From NCBI GenBank assembly GCA_037367405.1, contig JAZKJV010010617.1, forward strand, positions 347,501-411,500: a DNA stretch of 64,000 nucleotides, read 5' to 3'. The stretch is from Ottelia alismoides. Lineage: Eukaryota > Streptophyta > Magnoliopsida > Alismatales > Hydrocharitaceae. The translations under genes were made by a program, and so were the position numbers. Shown one piece after another: positions 22,646 to 32,460 of the stretch (positions within the stretch are counted from its first letter, which is position 1; every line of letters begins with the position of its first letter). Under the pieces are notes generated by a model that had not been told where the DNA came from, did not search any database, and saw only the letters and a program-made list of their open reading frames with translations.

Positions 22646-22669
22646 AATAATTTGACTCTAATCCTAACA
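22646..22669 (-). repeat. Left LTR of TRIM-like element, remaining inner tip
   Basis: About 24 bp (TTTGACTCTAATCCTAACA) matching the end of the right LTR. Some 200 bp of LTR expected between here and the 12778 breakpoint is absent, so the deletion crossed the boundary between copia A and the TRIM. Confidence 0.7.
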
Positions 22670-23012
22670 ATCTCCCTCTTGAATTGAATTACATCACGAT
22701 CTTTTCATCTTCTTGAGTCTACACTGGGCCATCCTTATCATCTGCAAGTCTCGTTAGCAGGAAGTCACCGCCTCTGCGTGATGCACTCATCGCTGGGAGC
22801 ACTCAATGTGCAACCATGTACTACCTCCTGCCAGCCACCGCTAGCAGTATTCTTCAGCGGTTGTGGTCAATTTCTCCAAGAGACCATGATATCATGACTT
22901 TTGAGGATTGTGCATCCGATGCATTACGTCTGCTCGTCGACGTCAAACCTCGCTCTGATTCGTCGCATCGTCATGTCCCTTCAACAACGTTTAACCTGGC
23001 TCTGATACCAGT
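22670..23012 (-). mobile_element. Internal domain of TRIM-like element
   Basis: Only 343 bp. On the minus strand it starts next to the right LTR with TGGTATCAGAGCC (primer site, 22998-23010) and ends at a purine tract CAAGAGGGAGAT next to the left LTR. No gag or pol is present. A reading frame on the opposite strand (22816-23112) has no recognisable domain and is probably chance. It depends on other elements for movement, perhaps a related copia. Confidence 0.75.
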
Positions 23013-23508
23013 TGATGGGACACGATCCGGTATTAACTCTTCTCTGATACCAGTTGATGGGAACATGACCCACCATTATCGTCTCCACTCAGATACTGGT
23101 TGTTGGGGATAAGAACCACCATACGAATGCAAAAGCGGATGCACAATTGACCACTTGAGAAGTAGTGATGAAAATAACAACAAGATATAACAGTGGTCAG
23201 TCTCCTCTCAGGACCACCGAAGAAGGAAGATCATTATAAATTAGAACAAGTACAACTCTCCGTTCCCTCGCTCTCCCATCTCTTTCTTCTCTTTCTTCTC
23301 TTTCTCTCTCTCTCTCCCCTCTTTAATGGTTACATTGTTCTGTGGTGATGTTGAGGCAATGCCTCCTACACCCACTATATATAATCAAGTCACAACCCTA
23401 TAATCCTATTCCCAATAGGAGTTTAAATAGAATACAACTCAACTACTTTAGGATTAGGAGTCCAATCCTATTAGAATTCCTAATCCTAATTTAACTCTAA
23501 TCCTAACA
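23013..23508 (-). repeat. Right LTR of TRIM-like element (5' LTR on minus strand)
   Basis: 496 bp, TGATGGGA ... TCCTAACA. The inner edge carries a partial duplication of CTCTGATACCAGTTGATGGGA (23000-23020 and 23042-23062), so the primer-site sequence is repeated inside the LTR. A CT-rich tract spans 23262-23322. The possible target duplication TTTTG follows. Confidence 0.75.
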
Positions 23509-23775
23509 TTTTGTTATTATCAATGGTCCATGTTAAACATCAAGATGACTTTGCAATACATGATAAACTCTGGCACTGATTCTTGTCATTAGATCCTTGA
23601 TTATACCATACTTTACTTTCTTTCAAATGATAATTCTAGACAAGTAGGGAATTCCTAAATTGTTTTTGAACAATCTTTTACAATAGAAGAAATGAGAGAA
23701 CATTTAGTTTTATATGCTTGCACAGATCTATAAGGATTTGGATGTGAAATATTTAGCTCAGATATTGACAAGTAT
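23509..23775. other. Unassigned AT-rich spacer
   Basis: It lies between the TRIM and LTR D. No coding sequence or repeat was recognised. It may include the eroded 190-bp end of LTR D, which I could not align with the copia C LTR. Confidence 0.4.
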
Positions 23776-24215
23776 TAGGTTTACCTCTTAATGCGTGGCT
23801 GCGTTCGAGTTTCGAAATGAAAGACTTCATGTCTAAAGTCTGATCCTATTGAAGAGACACTTGCGAGCACGCTGATGAAATGCTTTCTCCTCGCAATCCA
23901 TGTTCATGATCCAAGTGACCAGTCTCATGATATCGTCTAACGAGATCTGATGTCTCCTTCATGTATGAGGTGCACTGAAGGAGACAAGATCTACGAGAAA
24001 ACAATCCTAAAACATAACAATGATGCAGCGACAATGAGAGTCCTCTCTAGGTCATCATGTGGACGACCACATGTTGAGACAGAGAGAGTGAACATGTAGA
24101 GAATGAGAGACAGAGAGAGCATATGTTTTTGTTTTAATTTGAAGAGCAAGGGGTGCCTCTTCTTATATAGTATTTTGGGAGTCCATGGATCCCAATCCAT
24201 GAACAACACAAATCC
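23776..24215 (-). repeat. LTR D (copia type), left segment
   Basis: It aligns with the U5/R part of the copia C and A LTRs (ACCTCTTNNNGCGTGG, CACTTGCGAGCACG) and holds a minus-strand TATA box CTATATAAG at about 24162-24170. It is interrupted at 24215 by copia C. The inner terminus was not found. No primer site or internal coding adjoins, so it may be a solo or truncated LTR. Confidence 0.7.
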
Positions 24216-26651
24216 TGAAGGATATTGTGAATCCTTAAGCGCATCACGGAAGCGTGTCGATCGCATCGTATACGACTGGGGCGACTAGTCGCTAGATGCG
24301 ACAGAAATTAAAATTTTTAAAAACTAAAGATGAAACCACATGGTCACGAGAACACTTATCGGATCGTTTCATCAACCCACAAAGTATAAGGAACACCTCT
24401 TGGAGCGTGGTTGTGATCGCGAGATCCCAAGCGAGAGATCCTCCTGTCTCAAGTCCGATCTACGAAGAACACACTTGTGGGCATGATGATGAGTCGCGTC
24501 CTTCCCGTAATCTTTGATGAAGATCCAAGCGTCGTAAGCGAAGGCAAGATGCTCTCCTTCTCAATATGCAAAGTGGATGACCACTTGAGTATTAAGAGAG
24601 AGCCTAGTCGAGAATGAGAGAGAGAGAGTAGTAGGCTTCTACAATTCTTAATAACGTACCTTGGAAGGCTAGGCTATCCCTCCATTTATACTAGTTTGGG
24701 ATCCAATGGATCTCAATCCATGGGACACATAGATCCAACGACCATGCTTGGTCTATGTTATAATCAATGGCTATGATTGTTGTTGGTTAAAACCAACAAC
24801 ATTTATTCATAATTAAATTAAATATATGTTGCAACATTATCAATACATTTTTAATTTAACATAAATAAATTAGTTAAGAGATTAATCATGATAATAAAAT
24901 AGAGATAATGTTGCCTCCTAAAAAAGGGGCGTCACCCATGACTTTTTCAGGGATGACACGACCTCAAAATTGATGGATTTTATCTCCCTTTTATTATATC
25001 AAATATCTCTTAATAATTTGTATTATATCAAAAAATATCCACCAAATTAATTACAAATTAATTTGTGAATATTTCAATCATGTCATTGAAAAAATGTGAA
25101 TCATATTCACAACCCAAACTAATTTGTAAATTACATTTCCAATTAATTAATCAATGTGAATCCATCCACATTATTAATTAACATATGTTATTTACATAAA
25201 TTCTCTCTCTTTAATATATGTATATTATAAATCATATTTATAATACACAAATATTATGGATAGTATTATCCACATTCTCTAATCCTTGATAATTAAATCC
25301 CATTTAATTATGTTGGATAATAATTCTCACAATATGAATCTCATTCATATTATGCTTGATGATTAAATCTTATTTAATCATCAAGTTTTTCTTGCTTGGA
25401 TATGAAGTTCATCAAATGAATTATTCTTGAACCCCTTCAAGAATAATGTGCGTTCTCCGCAGATACTTGGAGATAAGGACATGGCGATTGTATTGTTCCA
25501 CTTATAGTGACTTGGATGTTGAGATCTTGTCTCAAATCTAAATCATACGAACCTTCCACAGATGCTTGATTAAATCAAGATCGCAAATCTAATCTTCTCA
25601 TTGAATCTGAATCTCATTCAGACCAATGTCCAACACTTGGACTAAGATCAGATTGCTTCTCTACTGGAAGGAGTCACTAAAATCCAGACCTATTTCATCA
25701 CTCCCTCGGAATGGAAGTGTCATGGATATACAATCGTTTATGATCACATCACTCTTAGGTATTCCCAATACCTGTACATCCTGCATACTGGAAGACCCAT
25801 GGTCAACCCGAAGATCAAGATCAATTTTACAGTGTCTTCTTCAGGGTTTGATCATTAAGTTTTTCAATCTTGGTCATTGGGAATCGGTATCGATCATATG
25901 CTTTCCCAAAGCATATATCATACCTTCAAATTCATGTCATGCTTCCAAAGCATGACGACCGTGCATGGAATTTGATTTGTCCCAATACCTCATGAGTGAG
26001 CTCATGTCTTCCGGTTCATAAGTGAACGTGTATGATCCCTTTGAGAGATTGTATTGCTCATATGCCTTTATATGCACACCAGCTCGCCGGTGTATAGACC
26101 ATGGTTAGGTCATCAACCTATCGGTTTGCCAAATGTACATACTCAGACATATAGCAATACATCTGTCTCCGGTCAGAGGATGCGTGCCTATGCTGTGACA
26201 ACATTCAACATAAGACTTAGGTTATCTCGATCTCGTTAAGTCAACCCATTGACCTAACTAATCTGACACATCCGAATCATTATTCCCATGAAGAGGACCT
26301 GCATCGAGAGGTCTTCAGATATCAGCCTATGTGAGAAAGGATTGCCATCTCCTACTCAGGCTGGAGATCTTCTCTTAATAATCATTTGACATTTCTTGAT
26401 GAGTCCTCTATCTAACTCCTTATATATTCATCCAAACACCAGCCTCTATGATTCATTTAATGAATCAACTGCTATATGATTATCAAGATGGCCATGGTAC
26501 ATAACCCTAATTGTACAGAGGGACCTTATAGTGCATTCATTCATATAATTTCAGAAAGGGAGTGAAACATCAATAAATTTTATTGATAAACATAAATATT
26601 ACAATAACATTTATTGTAAGAATGGTTCGCCCATGGCTCACATGTCTAACA
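24216..26651 (-). repeat. 3' LTR of copia C
   Basis: 2436 bp, plus-strand reading TGAAGGATATTG ... CATGTCTAACA. It is preceded on its inner side by the minus-strand polypurine tract ATGGGAGAT (26652-26660). Confidence 0.9.
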
Positions 26652-26666
26652 ATCTCCCATTAGCCC

Positions 26667-27449
26667 TCAGAACCATTCAGGTACAATCCGTAAACCCATA
26701 CTCATTACATGTTGGTCAAAAACCTTCTGTGTCAAAGGTTTGGTAAGAGGATCAGCAATGTTGTCGGCAGAGGCCACCTTGGTGATGATGATATCACCAC
26801 GCTTTTGAATCTCCTGAATGATGTGGTATTTCCTTTCCACGTGCTTGCTCTTTTGATGGCACCTGGGTTCCTTTTCTTGGGCGATGGCTCCGGTGTTATC
26901 ACAGAGTAACGGGACATGAGTATCAGAGGAAACTACGCCAAGCTCCAAGATGAACTTGCGCAACCACACCGCCTCCTTTGCAGCATCCGATGCGGCAATG
27001 TACTCGGCTTCTGTTGTTGAATCCGCCGTAGTGTCCTGCTTCTTGCTTCTCCAGCTCACAGCACCACCGTTCAATAGGAATACAAACCCTGATGTCGACT
27101 TTCGATCATCAATATCCGACTGGAAGTCTGAATCTGTATATCCCAAGACTTGGAGATCACCATCCCCATAGACCAAGATGTAATCTTGCGTCCGTCTCAG
27201 ATATTTGAATATGTTCTTTACTGAATTCCAGTGTTTCTCTCCATAGCAGGATTGATAATGACTTACCACTCCCACTGCATGGCAAATGTCTGGCCTAGTA
27301 CACATCATGGCATACATCAAGCTTCCTACTGCTGATACGTAAGGGCATCCAACCATGGCCTTCCTTTCCTCAACACTTTGAGGAGCCATCCCTTTGGACA
27401 AATGGATACCATGTCCTAAGGGGAGGAATCCTTTCTTTGAACTATCCAT
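26667..27449 (-). CDS. copia C: RT C-terminus and RNase H, open 260-codon block
   Basis: The block holds the RT thumb region (GCPYVSAVGSLMYAMMCTRP, DICHAVGVVSHYQSCYG) and a complete-looking RNase H: LGYTDSDFQSDIDDRKSTSG, then VSWRSKKQ, TTEAEYIAASDA and LLCDNTGAIA, ending ADNIADPLTKPL ... MGLRIVPEW. The catalytic acidic residues (TDSD, EAE, CDN, NIADPLTK) are all present. RNase H removes the RNA template during reverse transcription. The block ends 15 bases from the 3' LTR. It is separated from the upstream RT by a frameshift/stop region at 27450-27611, so it is probably not translated as part of an intact polyprotein. Confidence 0.85.
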   Translation of the reverse strand: MDSSKKGFLPLGHGIHLSKGMAPQSVEERKAMVGCPYVSAVGSLMYAMMCTRPDICHAVGVVSHYQSCYGEKHWNSVKNIFKYLRRTQDYILVYGDGDLQVLGYTDSDFQSDIDDRKSTSGFVFLLNGGAVSWRSKKQDTTADSTTEAEYIAASDAAKEAVWLRKFILELGVVSSDTHVPLLCDNTGAIAQEKEPRCHQKSKHVERKYHIIQEIQKRGDIIITKVASADNIADPLTKPLTQKVFDQHVMSMGLRIVPEWF

Positions 27450-27869
27450 ACGGAATCATTCAAGAATCTTCTTGATGTATCCATGTTGTGATAATCCCAA
27501 TATCCTCTTTTCTCGGTTTTTGAACAACTTCAAGCCTAGGATGTAAGAGGCTTCTCCAAGATCTTTCATCTCGAAGGTATGGGATAGCCAAATATCCACA
27601 CTGGTCATCATTCATGTATCATTCCCAATGATAAGGATATCATCTACATAAAGAACGATGAACACAATGGCGCTCCCACTAAGCTTCTTGTACACACAAG
27701 GTTCATCAGGATTCTGCACAAAATCATAACTCTTTATGGTTTCATCAAATCTGATGTTCCAGCTACGAGAAACTTGTTTGAGCCCATAGATGGATTTCTT
27801 CAGCTTGCATACTTTACCATCCTCAACTATGAATCCCTGGGGCTGCTCCAAATAGATGTCCTCCTCCAG
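27450..27869 (-). pseudogene. copia C reverse transcriptase palm, interrupted
   Basis: Open frame 27851-27612 encodes KLKKSIYGLKQVSRSWN, SYDFVQNPDEPCVYKK and FIVLYVDDILIIG, with the catalytic YVDD intact. A TAA just before it (near 27867, in LNG-stop-LEEDIYLEQPQGF, where tyrosine is usual) separates it from the upstream block in the same frame. Past ILIIGNDT a stop and shift follow, and the connector to the RNase H block (EVVQKPRKEDIGI-like) is out of frame. Confidence 0.8.
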
Positions 27870-29150
27870 TTATCCATTAAGGAAAGCTGTCTTGACGTCC
27901 ATCTGCCAGATGTCGTAGTCAAGAGATGCAGCTATAGCTAGCAGTGTCCTGATGGATTTAAGCATAGCCATAGGAGAGAACGTCTCATCGTAGTCGATGC
28001 CTTCTCTCTGTGTGTAGCCCATGGATACGAGCCGTGCCTTGAAAGTCTCTACTTTCCCATCAGGTCCCTTTTTTCTCTTGAATATCCATTTACACTCAAT
28101 GAGTTTTACCCCTTTAGGTGGATCCTCTAGGGTCCATACACCATTCTTATGCTTGGAGTCAGTCTCATACTTCATTGCTAGCATCCATCTATCCATGTCA
28201 TGATCCGTGAGAGCTTCATCAAATGAAGAAGGATCAATGTCAGTCTCAGCTGACACATGGAATCCATACCTTTCAGGTGATGCAACTTCCCTCGAACTCC
28301 TTCGAAGAGGTATGTGTGTTTCATCTTCATTTACTTCTTCAGTTTCTGGTTCAGGAATCCCAGAATCCTCAGGGGATTCAATGAGTTCCTCTACTTCAGT
28401 TTTGTCTTGACCTTTAAGGAAATCATCCTCCAAAAATTTCTCATCCCTAGAGACAGAAACCTTTTGGGTCTCAGGGTCATAAAGCTGGTATCCAATACCA
28501 TCTTTAACATACCCAATGAAGTAGCACTCACGAGTGCATGATTCTAGCTTACTTGCGTCCACGTTCTTTGCATGGACCAAACATCCCCAAACCCTAAGAG
28601 GTAAACGTGCTTTGCTCATCATTGAACAGACCATGTCCATGATGGTCCTGTTGCGTCTTTCAGCAACACCATTAAGTTGGAGAGTTCTAGGGGGAGTGAG
28701 ATTGGAAACAATTTCATTCTCTTTAAGATATTCCTTGAATTCATCTGAGAGGTACTCACCACCTCGGTCAGATCGAATCCGTTTGATCTTCCTATCGGTT
28801 TGGTTCCCAACCAAAGCCTTAAACTCTTTAAACTTTTCAAAGGTTTCAGATTTATGACGTAGTAGGAAGATAAACCCGTATCGCGAATGGTCATCAATAA
28901 ACGTCAAATAATATCGATATCCATTTCTAGTTGCGGTATTGAAGGGACCGCATACATCAGTATGTATTAGATCAAGAATACCTTCGCGTCTCGTAACCTT
29001 GTTACAGAAAGGCATCCTGGTCATTTTACCTCGATTGCAATGTTCACAGGTAGGTAAAGATTGAACCTGTAGAAAATCTAAAGGTCCATCCTTTATCAAT
29101 CTATTGATCCTATCAACAGACAAATGACCAAGCCTTTGATGCCAAATCAT
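27870..29150 (-). CDS. copia C: integrase to RT N-terminus, open 426-codon block
   Basis: In order: end of the HHCC region (WHQRLGHLSVDRI ... CEHCNRGKM), core with LDLIHTDVCGPF (first Asp), IRSDRGGEYLS (second Asp) and NGVAERRNRT (catalytic Glu), then GYVKDGIGYQLYDPE, then RT fingers (CKWIFKRKKGPDGKVE, ARLVSMGYTQ, DYDETFSPMA, MDVKTAFLNG). Integrase inserts the cDNA. Between SKARLPL and RVWG about 45 residues present in copia A are missing. The deletion kept the frame, but it removes a conserved part of the catalytic domain, so activity is doubtful. Confidence 0.85.
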   Translation of the reverse strand: MIWHQRLGHLSVDRINRLIKDGPLDFLQVQSLPTCEHCNRGKMTRMPFCNKVTRREGILDLIHTDVCGPFNTATRNGYRYYLTFIDDHSRYGFIFLLRHKSETFEKFKEFKALVGNQTDRKIKRIRSDRGGEYLSDEFKEYLKENEIVSNLTPPRTLQLNGVAERRNRTIMDMVCSMMSKARLPLRVWGCLVHAKNVDASKLESCTRECYFIGYVKDGIGYQLYDPETQKVSVSRDEKFLEDDFLKGQDKTEVEELIESPEDSGIPEPETEEVNEDETHIPLRRSSREVASPERYGFHVSAETDIDPSSFDEALTDHDMDRWMLAMKYETDSKHKNGVWTLEDPPKGVKLIECKWIFKRKKGPDGKVETFKARLVSMGYTQREGIDYDETFSPMAMLKSIRTLLAIAASLDYDIWQMDVKTAFLNG

Positions 29151-29222
29151 ATTCGAATGATTTTCATTCTCCCTGGATTTCTTAGGGTTTTTATTATCAG
29201 TGGTAGTGACATTTATGACACA

Positions 29223-29627
29223 TTAATCAATGCATAATTCATAGAGTCCACCAGAAGTCAGAACACATTCCGCAATAAATTTATCATAATGATTAATGAC
29301 TAACTTATTACAGAACAGGAAGGAGTATCCATATCTAACAATCTTAGATACAGATATCAAATTCCTCCTGACTTTAGGTACATAAATACACTCTTTATGT
29401 ACTAGGACTCGACCACTAGATAACGACAGTCTGCACGTTCCGATGGCGACTGCTGCAACACTTGCATCAGATCCCATCTGGATAACTATCTCCCCTCGCT
29501 CCAGATTCCTAGTTTCCTGAAACAAATGCAACGAATTGCATACATGAACAGAAGCACCAGAATCTACAACCCAGCTTCCTTCTCGTCCAACGAGAAAGCT
29601 AGTTTCAATGATGAAAGTAGATTTCAT
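29223..29627 (-). pseudogene. copia C protease region
   Basis: A 134-codon open block. It starts KSTFIIETSFLV, has the aspartic protease motif WVVDSGASVHVCN, continues LSLSSGRVLVHKECIYVPKV and RRNLISVSKIVRYGY, and ends LYELCID before a TAA at 29223. It is in the same frame as the integrase block, so that single stop is the only break between them. The protease core itself appears intact. Confidence 0.8.
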
Positions 29628-29639
29628 ACCTGCTGGGGC

Positions 29640-30467
29640 TTTACCTTTGTCAGCATACTTCAGGTAATCTGGGCAGTTACGTCGCTAGTGCCCTGGCTTC
29701 TTGTAGTGGTGACAAACATCAGACTTTTTCGATGTCATCAGTGTGGAAGCACTAGAAGACGAACCGACTGCTTGATTCTTCTTCTTTCTCTTCGGGGCCG
29801 GTCCCTTCCGAGAACCTTACTTCCGCCCGTGCTTTCCTCTCACTTGTGCAACCATTGCACTGGAAAAGGGGCCGTCCTTCTTCATGACGTCTTCTGTAGA
29901 CTTCAATGCAGCTAACAACCCAGCGTTAGTGAAATCACATTTGCTCATGTGATAAGATGCGACAAAGTTGTTGAAAGACTTAGGGAGCGACAGGAGAATA
30001 AAATCCGCCTGTATGTCAGAATCCAAGTAGGCTCCCAGGGTTTCTAGCTCACAAAGGTACCCAAACATTTTGAGTATGTGTTCTTTGACAGAGGTCCCTT
30101 CCTGCATCTTTCAACGAATAAGATCTTTCATTACGTTGTAACGCTGTGTGCGGTTTATGTCACCGGACATTTTCCTTCAGATTCAGCATAATCTCTTTGC
30201 AAAGGTTCATTTCCACATGTTGCTTCTGAAGCATATTGGACAATGACCCAAGGATGTAACACCTTGCCAGATTATGGTCTTCATCATATTTCTCATTATA
30301 TTATTTATCATCTGCAGTCTTAGGTTTGCTATCTTGTCCTTGCTCAGCACATAAGAGATGCGCTCCGCAGATAGGACAAGTTACAAATTTCGGATCCAAT
30401 CCGAATAATTTGATCCAGTCAACTGGTTGACCTCCAGGAGCCTACTAAGTGGGTTCATGGACTTCAT
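29640..30467 (-). pseudogene. copia C gag, interrupted
   Basis: It starts ATG at 30467 (MKSMNPLSRLLEVNQL-like, with LTGSNYSDWI). The open piece 30107-29817 reads TSVKEHILKMFGYLCELETL, then ADFILLSLPKSFNNF and LAALKSTEDVMK. The zinc knuckle at about 29690-29725 reads CHHYKKPGH-stop-RRNC: the second cysteine is tyrosine and the tryptophan codon is TAG. Several other shifts interrupt it. Confidence 0.8.
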
Positions 30468-32442
30468 TTTCTGAAATTAAGAATTCACTATATTAGAATA
30501 AACATATATTCATTTAAAAATATTTGATTAAGGCATTTTAAATCAAATTTGTCTTGCCATGTCAACCTTGAAAGATTATTCCCTTATTTTACTTTCAAGG
30601 CAAGAGATACACTTACCGCTATATATCAAGCAAGATCTGAGATCTCCTCTCTATTCTTATCACATCCCAATAATATGAGAACCTGTGACTTGAATAAGAG
30701 AAGCGGGAACACATTCCGCCTTGCAAGTCCAACTTGCATTTCCCAATTTGGTCTTTAAGACCTGGGCCCACCACCCCTATGATGATGTTGACCCGTTGTT
30801 AATTGAACCAACCGTCAACAGGCATTAAACTCGCTATACGCAATCCAATATCGCCCCAATAATTGAGCACCCGATATTGGGGTCACTACGTATACGGCCT
30901 TACTCTTTTGAGAAGCAAAGAACCTAATCCAATTAAATCATATACAGGATCTGTCACTTCGTACACGCATCTCCTATACACAACAACTGATCCTCCATCT
31001 CATATTCAAATTGAATAATTAATTATCGTGAATCATATTCACATAATTAACTCTTCCATGGGAAATACACACCTATTCATAATAGAGTGTTAATTTGGAT
31101 ATATTGAATAGCTTCCTTCAAAATAGCTTCTGCTTCCCCTGTGAACGTTTTGGTAGAAGATATAATTTCTTGGAATTGAGGTTTACCTGCTACTAATTCT
31201 TCCTCTTCTTCTGGTAAATCGAAAGGTAATCTTTCACATTCTGCTAGAGAAGAAATTAGAAAAACTATAAACCCAATAGGTTGGCGCCAAATATTCCACC
31301 CCCAAAAACCATATTTGGACTGGGCCTCAACTATATCATTAATTTAATCACATTAAATTATTATTAATCCAATCATTATTCAACAAACTTGATTATTACT
31401 TGAATAGTAGGTATAATCTCAAAGTACGTATTATTCGAATTTTAATAATTAGAAAAATACACATCGACTTTCTACGACATTATCCAATCCCTACCTGCTG
31501 TCATGGCCAGTACCGACGAGAGTGGGATGTACCACATACGTTGCAACCCGTGACCCCAATGCTCTCCGAGTAGGCACCATATCCACCTCAGGAAATGATA
31601 ATACCAGATAGATCTCCATGTACTTTGAGATGCTCATCAGTTTTTCAACTGAAATTATACCATATAATATACATCAAAACAATTTTTGATTTTATTATAA
31701 GGAGATTTGCTAAACAAATCCCCAATCCTATTCAAGCAAGAGGGTTTTTCATGTAAAAGTTGTCCTACAACTATTGTAGGATAAACTAAGGTTTTTCATG
31801 AAATCAATGTTTGTTGATGAACCAATGATCAAGATCAATTATCTCGTCATTGTGGTTTAGGCAAATGTCATTCAATGAAATAATTATCTCTTTAAATATC
31901 TCATAAATATTCATCACTAATTATTTCAGAAAATTAACAATTAATTTTCATCACCATATTTGAATGACTTATCACGAAGTTCATGATAAAAAATGTCAAT
32001 TTCCAGCAGTGACCCACATCAGTAAAATTAACTCATCTCAATCAATTTAAATGTAAAAAATGCAAATTAAGTTTCCTAAGATTTCCTATTTGATTTATTA
32101 AAGAACGCAAGTGATAATTCACGCATTTCGAGGCGGATCAGAACAGTAATTATCTCATTAATCACGTTCAGATCCGCAGTTCCCGCAACAGTGAATACAT
32201 GCATATTCAAAAGACCATATCTTGAGCAAATGAAGTCTAAATTTCACAAACTCAGATCCTATGATTTCCTTAATTAATGGGGAACAAAATCCAATTGAAA
32301 AATTCGTATTTAAACAATTTAAACAGTACCGAAAAATCAATTATACAGAGGTGCGAAAATTGAAATGCAAAAAAAATTTTGCGACTCTTTCAAGCCCAAG
32401 TCGTCCTAGGTCTATGGATCATATCCAAAACCTTATTCGATC
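30468..32442 (-). other. Untranslated leader of copia C
   Basis: About 2 kb of non-coding leader between gag and primer site. It aligns with the leader of copia A in inverted orientation. The only feature seen inside is the plastid-derived insert at 31104-31336. Confidence 0.7.
31104..31336 (-). pseudogene. ndhA/atpA: Plastid-derived insert: ndhA fragment fused to atpA fragment
   Basis: The minus strand is open throughout. Positions 31336 to about 31185 read [35 protein letters not shown] and [16 protein letters not shown], which is the plastid NdhA subunit of the NDH complex (exon 2). From about 31184 to 31104 the frame continues [20 protein letters not shown], then ILKEAIQ, the C-terminus of plastid AtpA (CF1 alpha). 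The two genes are not neighbours in typical plastid genomes. The join is at GTAGCAGG/TAAACC and keeps frame. The insert lies in the leader of copia C and is absent from the matching place in copia A. It is a nuclear plastid sequence, not a working gene. Confidence 0.88.
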
Positions 32443-32445
32443 TAT

Positions 32446-32460
32446 GGATCAGATACCACT
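32446..32460 (-). other. Primer binding site of copia C
   Basis: The minus strand reads AGTGGTATCTGATCC directly after the LTR end. It resembles the TGGTATCAGAGC site of plant copia elements, with one difference in the first eight bases. Confidence 0.75.

Noticed and set aside
22816..23112. 98-codon frame in the TRIM interior
   Set aside because: It runs opposite to the element, crosses the primer site and LTR border, and matches nothing known.
23509..23775. Possible inner end and primer site of element D
   Set aside because: The stretch contains ATACCA-like bases near 23606, but no LTR terminus or matching target duplication could be defined.
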